The notes beneath the pieces are model-generated. The model was given only the letters and a program-made list of their open reading frames with translations, made no database searches and had not been told where the DNA came from. A program made the position numbers and the translations under genes. This document shows positions 44,556 to 52,502 of a DNA stretch of 64,000 nt, piece after piece (the first letter of the stretch is position 1; every line of letters starts with the position of its first letter). Source of the stretch: Paenibacillus nasutitermitis (GTDB lineage Bacteria > Bacillota > Bacilli > Paenibacillales > Paenibacillaceae); NCBI RefSeq assembly GCF_014641075.1, contig NZ_BMHP01000013.1, positions 1 to 64,000 of the forward strand. The letters run 5' to 3'.

Positions 44556-47500
44556 ATGAAAAGACATATTGAACGTTGGAAGCCAAACCGCATTATTTTT
44601 TTTAACTATTGGTACTTCCCGAACGAAGAATATAAATTCAGAAATGGCAGACTCCTCATTAAAGGTCACAACGGTGCAGGAAAGTCCATTGCCATGAATA
44701 CGGTCTTTACCTTCCTTATCGACGGCAACAAAGACCCAAAACGCCTGGACCCGTTTGAATCGAGCGACCGCAAGTTTTATGATATTTTGCTTGGCGAAGA
44801 GTCGCTCAACAAAGACATTACAGAACGTATTGGTTACGTTGTTGTTGAGTACAAACTTGGCGACAAGGAAGAGTACATGACAACGGGCATCGGCATGTAT
44901 GCTAAACGAAAAAACCGGAAGATGGAGGATGCATGGGGCTTTGTTATCCCGAATCGTCGGATTAAAAAAGGAAAGAATTCACTGTCACTTTATAAAACCG
45001 AGATGCTGGACGGTTCCCTCGAAAACATCCCGTTCAATAGAAAACAATTCGTAAACGATGTTGGAGACTCCGGTCATGTGGTGGATTTAAACCAGTATGC
45101 CAAACTCATCAATGACAAACTTTTTGGTTTCCCTGATGAATCCGGACTCAAACTGTTTACGGATGTGCTTGTTCGCCTGAAAAGCCCGAAACTTACAAAA
45201 GGTGGCGGACCTGATGATCTGAAGGATACTCTCAATCATTCCTTGCCTTCATTAACCGAGCAAGAATTATCGGCACTGACTACAACCGTACAAGCACAAG
45301 ACCAAACCCAGCGCGAAATCATGAAGACGCAAGCCGACTTATCGTTCGCCGTTAAACTCGATAAAGGCTACGACGATTACGTTTCTTACGTGTTTGCGGA
45401 TAAGGCAAAACATTTCATCGATAACATGCAAGAGCTGCAAAACGTGAACGCCGAATATGACGCCACACTTACTGAAATTGCCGATAAAACCGAAGCATTT
45501 AATGCTGCAGAGCTTCAAATCAAAGTGATTAAAAGTGAAATCGAGGGGCTTAAAGAAGCAAGGTCTGAACTTAAACATGACGAAGTTAGCAATCTTGAAG
45601 ATGCACTCAATTCGGCTAAAAATACATTTCAAAAGTTAGAGGGCGACAAAACAGACAAGTCGTCCCGTTTCGACAACAAAAAACAAGCATTATCGTCCGA
45701 GCAGGATGTCCGACGCAAAATTGAAGACGACCTTTGGGAAATTGAAAAAGAAATGAAAGCCGTGCTAGAAATCCTAGAAGAAATAGCTTACGACACTTCG
45801 TTCGCGGATATTTATGACGCTTTCATCGACCATTACAAACGGCATGTAAGTGAAGGAAGGTATGATTTTTTCCATTGGGAGACGCAGACACGGGTTCGCC
45901 TTCAACAGCTTGAATCGCTTCATAAACAGTGGTCCGATTACGAGCAAAAGAAACGCGTACTTATCGACATGCGCGAACAAATCGGAGAAAAGCAAACGGC
46001 TTTGGATGTACAAAGACAGCTTAGAAGTGACCAAGCGGACCAATACGACCGCGAACGTAATAATAGCTATGTCGAAGTTGAGACCTGGATAAAAGACCTT
46101 CACGCCTTCACACTTAGCGTTAATTGCGCTACGACGGTAAAGCGGATGATGAATGGCTACTTGGAATCGGTAACCGAGGAAGAAATGCTTGCACCTATCC
46201 TGCGGGAGCGGGATGAGCAAATCTCCAATCTTCAGCTTACACAAGCAATGCTCGCTTCTCAAAAGCAAGCCAAAATGGATGAGAAATCACGTGTAGGACA
46301 GGAAAAGGCGGCGCTTGAAGCAAACGAGGAAATTGAACCTGAACTTCCTGAACCAAAGCAAAAACAAATCGCAGAACTTAAAGCCAAAGGCATCCCCTTT
46401 GTCCCTTTCTATGCTGCGGTTGAATTTAAACAAAGCCTCTCAGATGAGCAGAAATCGCGCTTAGAATCCGTGCTCGCGGAAGTGGGTATTTTGACCTCGC
46501 TTATTGTGCCGACTCCCTATCAAGGCGCGGCGCAGACTCAAGCAGTCCAAAGCAGCAACAACCCCGCAACTACAAACAACCTAACGCAATACTTTGATGT
46601 TGCAAGCGGCGATGAAATAACGGAAGCAGATGTCTTAGCGGTCCTTAAAGGGATTTCGATTTCGGACACTGATGCACATTATGTATCGGATAACGGTGCT
46701 TTCAAAGGTTCCTTTGTCTTTGGCACGGCTCCGCACTATGGGGGGGCAAAATATATTGGCAAACATGCGCGTGAACAAGAACGCCTGCGCAAGATAGCTT
46801 CCTTGATGGAGAAGATTGTAGGGCTGGACAACGAAATTGCGCGACTCCAAACCGACATTGATGAAAGCAAAGTCATTATAGGGGCAGTAGAAGAAGAGTT
46901 CAAACGGTTTCCGAAGTTCGCTGCGCTTAAAGACGCGAAACGGAAACTGGAAACCATCGTTAGCTACATTGCCGATATTTTAGAACCGGACCTCGTGCGT
47001 TTGAATGATAAGTTCAAGGAACAAAAAACGGTTCTTGATGCACTGCTTGCTAAAATCAACTCGGAATTTGAATCCCTTTCCGTAGACAAAAACGAGCAAG
47101 CGATTTATCAGGAATGCCAGTACATCGGCAATTTTAAATCGGCTCTCACAAACTTGAAAAGCGCCTGCCGTTCATATTTCGATAAGCAAACACTGCTCGA
47201 AAACCAAGATGAAAAAATACAGGAAATCGGCGATGCCATCGAAGAGGCGAAAGGGGCGGTACTTGCACTTGATGGTCAACTAAAAAGCCTTACCGTAAGG
47301 ATAGATAGCTACGAAACACAATTAAAAGAAATAGATGCCGACGGTATACGCGAACTTGCAAAGTCGATTGCCGACAAGCTAGACAAATTACCCAATGACC
47401 TCTCCGACCTTAATCGTTCTTTCGGGGAATTAGATAATGCATTGAAAACTTTAAAAGACCGTTTGCCGCTTGGAGAACAAAAAAAGCGCTTCTTAACGTG

Positions 47501-48734
47501 GTTTGTTGGTGCTTGGGAAAAAGCACTTTTGCAAGACGTTAATGAATTCGGAGAACGACTGGGCTTACCGTTAGATGCGGACCCTGTTTCTCTTGCAACT
47601 GTCGTTATGCAGAAGTTTGGTAATCTTCTTACGAAAAAAGATAGAGTTAAAATTAAGAGTGATATGGGCACCGTCTTTGGTGAAGCAGACAAAGGACTGC
47701 CTGAATACAATCTCAGCATGGAGCCGGTCGAATTTGAACTGGACGCACCGGAATTAACCGCTGACCAAAGCAGTCTTTGTGACATCCTGTTGATGATTGC
47801 GAAGCGCGAAAAGGTTACGCTGGAGTACCAAGCTCGCCGGGTATCGCCGAACTATTCCAAAACCAAACTCGAAGAGCAAGATAAAATTCTCGCCGATGTG
47901 ATGGCAGAGAAGGATATCGAGATTTACGAAGACATTCTCATTAATCATGTCGGAGAAATCATCAAAGGAAAAATCCGCAACGCAAAAGAATGGGTACTGC
48001 GCATCAACGAAATCATGGAACGCACCCAAATTTCAAGTGGACTAAAGTTTGACATGGTGTGGTCGCCAAAAAGCAATCCAAACGAGGACGAACTGGACAC
48101 AGTGGATTTGATGCGTATCCTCGAAAAAGACCCAGTCCTTCTCTCGGATACCGACAGAAAGAAAGTCGCGCAGCACTTCCGGTCCAAAGTGCACGAAGCC
48201 AAACGCAAATCCGAACTAAGTGGCACTTCTTCCTTTATTGAAGACATCATGAAAGTGCTTGATTACCGCGATTGGTACCAATTCATCATTTATTACACCA
48301 AGGCCGGCGAACCGCGCAGAGAAATGAAGAAAAGTAATTTTAATACCTTCTCAGGCGGCGAGCGTGCGATGGCAATGTATACTCCGCTACTTGCCGCGGT
48401 AGATGCCAGGCTGCAAAATGCGAGACCTGATGCACCGCGCATATTTGCACTGGATGAAGCATTTGCCGGCGTCGACGAAAAGAACATCAGAGAAGCATTC
48501 AAAGTTATCGAATCATATGATTTTGATTACACGCTGAATTCGCAAGCAATATGGGCTTGCTACGAAGAAGTACCGGACCTTTATATTGCGGTTCTAAGCC
48601 GGTTAGGCAATGCAAACGTGGTTATGTCCACAGCCTATACATGGAACGGCATTCGAAAACTGCCTGTCGATGAATCTCAAGAAGTTCCGGAAGATAACAG
48701 CGAATCATTTAACTCGCAAATCACCTTATTTTAA
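44556..48734 (+). CDS. jetC: Wadjet type II JetC SMC-like ATPase
   Basis: 1392 aa MukB/SbcC-like SMC. Walker A GHNGAGKSIAMN lies near residue 37. Two long coiled coils flank a central hinge, which contains a low-complexity QTQAVQSSNNPATTNN segment near 650-670. The signature motif FSGGERAMAMYTPL is near 1266 and Walker B IFALDEAFAGVD near 1298. ATP binding and hydrolysis should drive loop extrusion on plasmid DNA. ATG 44556 follows GAAGGGAG at the end of jetB. Confidence 0.92.
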   Translation: MKRHIERWKPNRIIFFNYWYFPNEEYKFRNGRLLIKGHNGAGKSIAMNTVFTFLIDGNKDPKRLDPFESSDRKFYDILLGEESLNKDITERIGYVVVEYKLGDKEEYMTTGIGMYAKRKNRKMEDAWGFVIPNRRIKKGKNSLSLYKTEMLDGSLENIPFNRKQFVNDVGDSGHVVDLNQYAKLINDKLFGFPDESGLKLFTDVLVRLKSPKLTKGGGPDDLKDTLNHSLPSLTEQELSALTTTVQAQDQTQREIMKTQADLSFAVKLDKGYDDYVSYVFADKAKHFIDNMQELQNVNAEYDATLTEIADKTEAFNAAELQIKVIKSEIEGLKEARSELKHDEVSNLEDALNSAKNTFQKLEGDKTDKSSRFDNKKQALSSEQDVRRKIEDDLWEIEKEMKAVLEILEEIAYDTSFADIYDAFIDHYKRHVSEGRYDFFHWETQTRVRLQQLESLHKQWSDYEQKKRVLIDMREQIGEKQTALDVQRQLRSDQADQYDRERNNSYVEVETWIKDLHAFTLSVNCATTVKRMMNGYLESVTEEEMLAPILRERDEQISNLQLTQAMLASQKQAKMDEKSRVGQEKAALEANEEIEPELPEPKQKQIAELKAKGIPFVPFYAAVEFKQSLSDEQKSRLESVLAEVGILTSLIVPTPYQGAAQTQAVQSSNNPATTNNLTQYFDVASGDEITEADVLAVLKGISISDTDAHYVSDNGAFKGSFVFGTAPHYGGAKYIGKHAREQERLRKIASLMEKIVGLDNEIARLQTDIDESKVIIGAVEEEFKRFPKFAALKDAKRKLETIVSYIADILEPDLVRLNDKFKEQKTVLDALLAKINSEFESLSVDKNEQAIYQECQYIGNFKSALTNLKSACRSYFDKQTLLENQDEKIQEIGDAIEEAKGAVLALDGQLKSLTVRIDSYETQLKEIDADGIRELAKSIADKLDKLPNDLSDLNRSFGELDNALKTLKDRLPLGEQKKRFLTWFVGAWEKALLQDVNEFGERLGLPLDADPVSLATVVMQKFGNLLTKKDRVKIKSDMGTVFGEADKGLPEYNLSMEPVEFELDAPELTADQSSLCDILLMIAKREKVTLEYQARRVSPNYSKTKLEEQDKILADVMAEKDIEIYEDILINHVGEIIKGKIRNAKEWVLRINEIMERTQISSGLKFDMVWSPKSNPNEDELDTVDLMRILEKDPVLLSDTDRKKVAQHFRSKVHEAKRKSELSGTSSFIEDIMKVLDYRDWYQFIIYYTKAGEPRREMKKSNFNTFSGGERAMAMYTPLLAAVDARLQNARPDAPRIFALDEAFAGVDEKNIREAFKVIESYDFDYTLNSQAIWACYEEVPDLYIAVLSRLGNANVVMSTAYTWNGIRKLPVDESQEVPEDNSESFNSQITLF

Positions 48735-48752
48735 CTAAGTGGGGAACACGTC

Positions 48753-50057
48753 ATGAGCATAGCCAACGAGGCTGCGAAATATTTCAAAGAGAAGAAGGGC
48801 TTCGACCGTCTTTTCGTTGAGTTTGAAAAACGGTATAAAGGCTTAGAACGCATTGGCGGCAACGCCATCCTGGAACACGTTACGGATGACGAGTTTATTA
48901 CCATCCGAGGTGTAATCGGAGACAAACTTAAGAGAAACGGGGACAAGCTATCCGTCCCCTTACTTCTTTTTGAAGAAAAGCTCCAAGGCACAAAATTTTC
49001 CGGCATCACACTCTTAACGCTAATAGAGGCGTATACCGGCAAAACAATCATCACGAACAAAGAAAAACAATTGACATTTGAACAGGAGAAAGAACGTTTC
49101 TTCATTGAACTCCATCAGGCGCATCCTGGTTCCAATTCCGATTTTATCATGGCTAAAATTAGCGAGAAGTCTCCAGGGACACTGCAAGTTCATGCACTTT
49201 ATCAACAAGACAAAAAAGCACTTAAAACCGTGCTAGGTGCTTCCCTTAATGCGGTAAATAAACTTCCGCTTCAACAACCCAAGAGACTCGCACTTTTCGC
49301 AACAGATGTAACGGATAGTCCGCATTTCTTTGATGTTAAAACAGAAGCGGGGCATCTCCTCATTTCTTTTTTACAATTACTACTAGAAAGGGAAGGCTGG
49401 GTATATAAACCCAATCCCAATGCAGAAGAAATCACGGAGATCCTTAGCACTCACAGGATATGGCGAGATGATGTACTTAACTTTGTTTCTTGCTTCGGGA
49501 TTCGTGGATATAAAGATAACGAAGATTTGTTTAAGGTGCTTGAGGGCGCTATTGAAGAAAAAACGATTTGTAATTTACCTTTACGTGATGTATTTCGTCT
49601 AAAGAGAGTAGAAGCATATAAGCAAAAGGTATTCGTTGTTGAGAACTCATCTTTGTATGCAAGTTTAATTGAAGAATTTCAAGACAAGCCGTTCATGCCA
49701 AGTATCCTATGTACTCATGGAAGAATGAAATTATCCGCACTCCAGTTACTCGATAAAATAGCTAAAAGTAACAATGTTATTTTTTATGCTGGCGACCATG
49801 ATCCGCAAGGCTTATCTATCGCTGAAAATCTTATAAAGCGGTTAGAGTCTAAAGTTAAGCCATGGCGGTTCGATAATGAAAGTTATCTGCTAAGTTTATC
49901 TGATGAAACGTTTGATTCTGAAAAGATGTTAACCAACATTAAAGAACCACAGCTACAAGAACTTATTCAAATTATGCTTGAACATCGGAAGTCCGCCTTT
50001 CAAGAAAAGTTAATTGAGCATTATTACAATGACATTCTTCGTGAATTAACAACCTAA
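48753..50057 (+). CDS. jetD: Wadjet type II JetD nuclease (DUF3323/DUF2399, Toprim)
   Basis: 434 aa. The N-terminal half matches the JetD arm region (KGLERIGGNAILEHVTDDEF). The C-terminal half is a topoisomerase VI-like Toprim fold with VVENSSLYASL near 290, CTHGRMKLSALQLLDKI and the metal-binding GDHDPQGLSIAENL near 348. JetD is the nuclease subunit that cuts the trapped plasmid. Start 18 nt after jetC with GGGG upstream; a terminator follows at 50127. Confidence 0.88.
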   Translation: MSIANEAAKYFKEKKGFDRLFVEFEKRYKGLERIGGNAILEHVTDDEFITIRGVIGDKLKRNGDKLSVPLLLFEEKLQGTKFSGITLLTLIEAYTGKTIITNKEKQLTFEQEKERFFIELHQAHPGSNSDFIMAKISEKSPGTLQVHALYQQDKKALKTVLGASLNAVNKLPLQQPKRLALFATDVTDSPHFFDVKTEAGHLLISFLQLLLEREGWVYKPNPNAEEITEILSTHRIWRDDVLNFVSCFGIRGYKDNEDLFKVLEGAIEEKTICNLPLRDVFRLKRVEAYKQKVFVVENSSLYASLIEEFQDKPFMPSILCTHGRMKLSALQLLDKIAKSNNVIFYAGDHDPQGLSIAENLIKRLESKVKPWRFDNESYLLSLSDETFDSEKMLTNIKEPQLQELIQIMLEHRKSAFQEKLIEHYYNDILRELTT

Positions 50058-50126
50058 AATCCCAAGATGGAGTCGGCGCAGTGTTCAGCACCGATAATAA
50101 TGGCAGTTTTGATATGAAATGAAAAT

Positions 50127-50171
50127 AAGTGAAAATGAGGAAATACTTCTATTTTCGCTTGTTTTTTATTT
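50127..50171 (+). terminator. Intrinsic terminator after the Wadjet operon
   Basis: AAGTGAAAAT (50127-50136) pairs with ATTTTCGCTT (50151-50160, one G-U), followed by TTTTTTATTTTT. Confidence 0.85.
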
Positions 50172-50240
50172 TTGCAGGAAAATGTAACCATTTGTCGAAT
50201 CCTTGTTATTATTATAATCGATGAATGGGTGAGTTTACGT

Positions 50241-50492
50241 ATGCAACTTTATAGTTAGAAAATTGAAGGTTTTCGTAGGCATCTGGATACAGAGGTGTTT
50301 TTTTCGGACGCTACCTTTCTGATAGGCGAGAATAATGTCGGCAAGAGTTCAATTTTATCCGCCTTGAACTATTTGTTAAATGATATAAAGAAAATTCCGG
50401 TAGAGGAATTCTTTTCGTTCCTGGAAGAAGGTACTGCCACCAATGTTCGCGGGGTGGATAAAATTGTTAGTAAACTAGATAAAACGGGTTGA
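50241..50492 (+). pseudogene. N-terminal remnant of an OLD-family ATPase, with an internal TAG
   Basis: ATG 50241 reads MQLYS, then TAG (50256-50258), then KIEGFRRHLDTEVFF and the Walker A LIGENNVGKSSILSALNYLL. This start is typical of OLD-type ATPase-nucleases of defence systems such as Gabija GajA. The frame closes after about 80 codons and nothing of the Toprim part is recognisable. A -10-like TATAAT lies just upstream (about 50212). Confidence 0.7.
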
Positions 50493-50547
50493 AAAGTCAT
50501 CGCAGAAGTCATTGGAAAAACAAGAATAAACAAATTTCTACGTTTGA

Positions 50548-50691
50548 TTCAGTAATAAAACATGTAGATCCAAACGAGTAATAGCAATTAATGAGACATA
50601 CGAATATCCATCTATTTTACACGATTATAAAATTGACAAGTTGAAGAAGAGTGTTGAGGAAAAAGGCTTCCTCGCAATTCGAAATGGGTAA
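50548..50691 (+). pseudogene. Open fragment without a start codon
   Basis: About 47 codons (RVIAINETYEYPSILHDYKI, then DKLKKSVEEKGFLAIRNG) are open between stops but have no start or binding site. The text looks like real protein, perhaps from the same broken locus as the OLD remnant. Not assigned. Confidence 0.3.
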
Positions 50692-50699
50692 ACTAGATT

Positions 50700-50809
50700 G
50701 CGATTTTACATGGAGTGGCGGGCATGAAAGGCTGTCCTGCCATCCGAAACCCTTGTGGTTTCGCCCTTTCGCTTGAAATCATGCCCGTAGAGGCTCCATG
50801 TCAAATCGC
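50700..50809. repeat. Large imperfect palindrome (structured RNA or MITE-like element)
   Basis: Outer arms GCGATTTTACATGGAG (50700-50715) and CTCCATGTCAAATCGC (50794-50809) match with one mismatch. Next pair CGGGCATGA (50719-50727) and TCATGCCCG (50779-50787). An inner hairpin pairs CGAAACC (50745-50751) with GGTTTCG (50757-50763). No coding sequence is seen in it, nor in 50810-51141. Confidence 0.6.
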
Positions 50810-51141
50810 TCTATTAGTAACGAATACCTCGACTTTTCCCACGAAGTATAGCGAAGAGCCGGAATAAGGTTGGACAAATGAAGACCCTCAACAATAGTAT
50901 TGCTAGAAATGCTTAATGGGAATCTGTTAGTTGCCGGAAACGGAAATCACAGATCAGTGTTACCCAAAGAGTTGTTTATCTCGTCTATAACGGCTGCTGT
51001 CTCGGAAGTTAAGATCCTTTGACTCGGATTTATCAAGACTCACTATAGGATCATAATGAGTAATATCGAAGAAATCATATTGACAAAACTGTTGGCGAGG
51101 GAAAGAAACAATTCTAAGGTTAAAAAGAAAGGATGATTTCC

Positions 51142-51399
51142 ATGCGGGGTTGTTTCATTACACCTATTCCAGAGAGATTTGAAGACCCGTTTTATCCAGT
51201 TTCAGTTACAATTGAAGATCAAGTAGGAGAGATAATTTTTGAGCATGATCGCATGTTTGGAAGGTTTTTGGTAAGTGACGATAACGTTCGTTTCAAATCT
51301 ATTATTGACAATATTCAAAGGAATAGTAAAACTGATTGGGCTAAACTAACTAGTGAAATTAAGGATGCTGTTTTTGAAGAAATAAGAAAATCCAAGTAG
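51142..51399 (+). CDS. Small protein of unknown function upstream of the caspase gene (85 aa)
   Basis: ATG 51142 lies 10 nt after AAGAAAGG; an in-frame ATG at 51133 is too close to it. The product starts MRGCFITPIPERFEDPFYPV and contains IIFEHDRMFGRFLVSDD and KDAVFEEIRKSK, soluble and mixed alpha/beta. No family was recognised. It is 185 bp upstream of the caspase gene and could be a regulator or inhibitor of it, but only position suggests that. The gap holds no further gene. Confidence 0.55.
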   Translation: MRGCFITPIPERFEDPFYPVSVTIEDQVGEIIFEHDRMFGRFLVSDDNVRFKSIIDNIQRNSKTDWAKLTSEIKDAVFEEIRKSK

Positions 51400-51584
51400 G
51401 AACATAATGAGACATAAGGATAATTCCACGAATGTAGAAGTTAGTTCAATGAAACAGTGACAGTCTAGGGCATAATTTTCTCGTCCTTGATTGTCGCAGT
51501 TTCAATTATTGGAATTAGTCAAAAACTCATTAGTTTGTGGCGTGTTATTGGCTAGAATCATCCTTATAGAAGGGGGATTTCTCT

Positions 51585-52502
51585 TTGGGCAGGTTGGCAT
51601 ACATCATTGGAATAAACAAGTATTTGAATTGGCAACCGCTTCATTGTTCGGTGAATGATGCGATATATATGCAAGAGGTGCTCAAGTCCTGCGATTTCGA
51701 GACTGAGTTATTACTAGACTCGAACAAGGAAACCTTGCGTGAGGCCTTGGCGTCGTTCTGCTGGAGATTAAGGGAGTATGATACGGGGCTCCTATTTTTT
51801 GCCGGACATGGAGTAGAGTTAGAGGGACGTCAATATATTGTGCCAAGCGATTGTGTTAGCCTTGGCGACGATGCTTTGCTGGATAGTCTGGTGGATACTA
51901 CTGAGTTAATCCTTAATTTTTCATCATGTGATGATTTTACTGGTCTTGTATTGCTCGATTGCTGCAGAAAAAGAGTGCAGAGACACTTCCTTTCAAGAGG
52001 AGAGACTTCCCCAGCAAGGGATATTTTCAAGTCAAGGGGTGTGTACATAGCATTCGCTACCGGGCCGGATGGAGCATCTCATGAATCCGGTAATCATGGT
52101 ATTTTTACGAGTTCAATGGGAAAAATGATCGAAAAACAAGGGGATGAGAAAATAGAAGATATTTTTAAAGCAGTGCGCAGAGAAGTAATGAAAGAACACC
52201 GTGATCAAATTCCCTGGGACTACTCCTCCATGTTGGGGGACTTTTATTTCAAGGGGCGACAAGAGTTCCTTGAGATAGAAGTTGTTGTCGAAAGCCAAGC
52301 GGAGTTGGATAGTAAGCTAAATAAAATAATTGAGCGAAATTTATGCTACTCTCAGTTGGTCAGCGAGATTGAAAACTGGTATTATTCGGACTTTGATAAG
52401 GGACTTGTAAAGGAAAAGAGCAAAGAACAATTTATACAAATTATACTGCAGAAAATTGATGAACTGACTCTTGAAAGATCCGGAGAGGTGACGATAAGTT
52501 GA
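51585..52502 (+). CDS. Caspase-like protease (peptidase C14 family)
   Basis: 305 aa. The caspase fold is clear: RLAYIIGINKYLNWQPL with NDAIYMQEVL, LLFFAGHGVELEGRQYIVPSD with catalytic His75, and LVLLDCCRKR with catalytic Cys127, then YIAFATGPDGASHE and GIFTSSMGKMI. The last 75 residues are helical, without a membrane segment. Start is TTG 51585 after GAAGGGGG. The stop overlaps the next start (TTGA), so the protease and the P-loop protein are translationally coupled. Family knowledge: bacterial caspase-like proteases act as effectors in abortive defence, cutting partner proteins or gasdermins after infection. No gasdermin gene is adjacent here. Confidence 0.85.
   Translation: MGRLAYIIGINKYLNWQPLHCSVNDAIYMQEVLKSCDFETELLLDSNKETLREALASFCWRLREYDTGLLFFAGHGVELEGRQYIVPSDCVSLGDDALLDSLVDTTELILNFSSCDDFTGLVLLDCCRKRVQRHFLSRGETSPARDIFKSRGVYIAFATGPDGASHESGNHGIFTSSMGKMIEKQGDEKIEDIFKAVRREVMKEHRDQIPWDYSSMLGDFYFKGRQEFLEIEVVVESQAELDSKLNKIIERNLCYSQLVSEIENWYYSDFDKGLVKEKSKEQFIQIILQKIDELTLERSGEVTIS

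Noticed and set aside
45774..46268. 164-codon open frame on the minus strand opposite jetC
   Set aside because: Lies wholly inside the jetC coiled-coil region, has no binding site and no domain signal; a shadow of jetC codon usage.
50592..51420. Shared GAGACATA at 50592 and near 51410
   Set aside because: Only eight bases match and the flanks do not align; consistent with chance.
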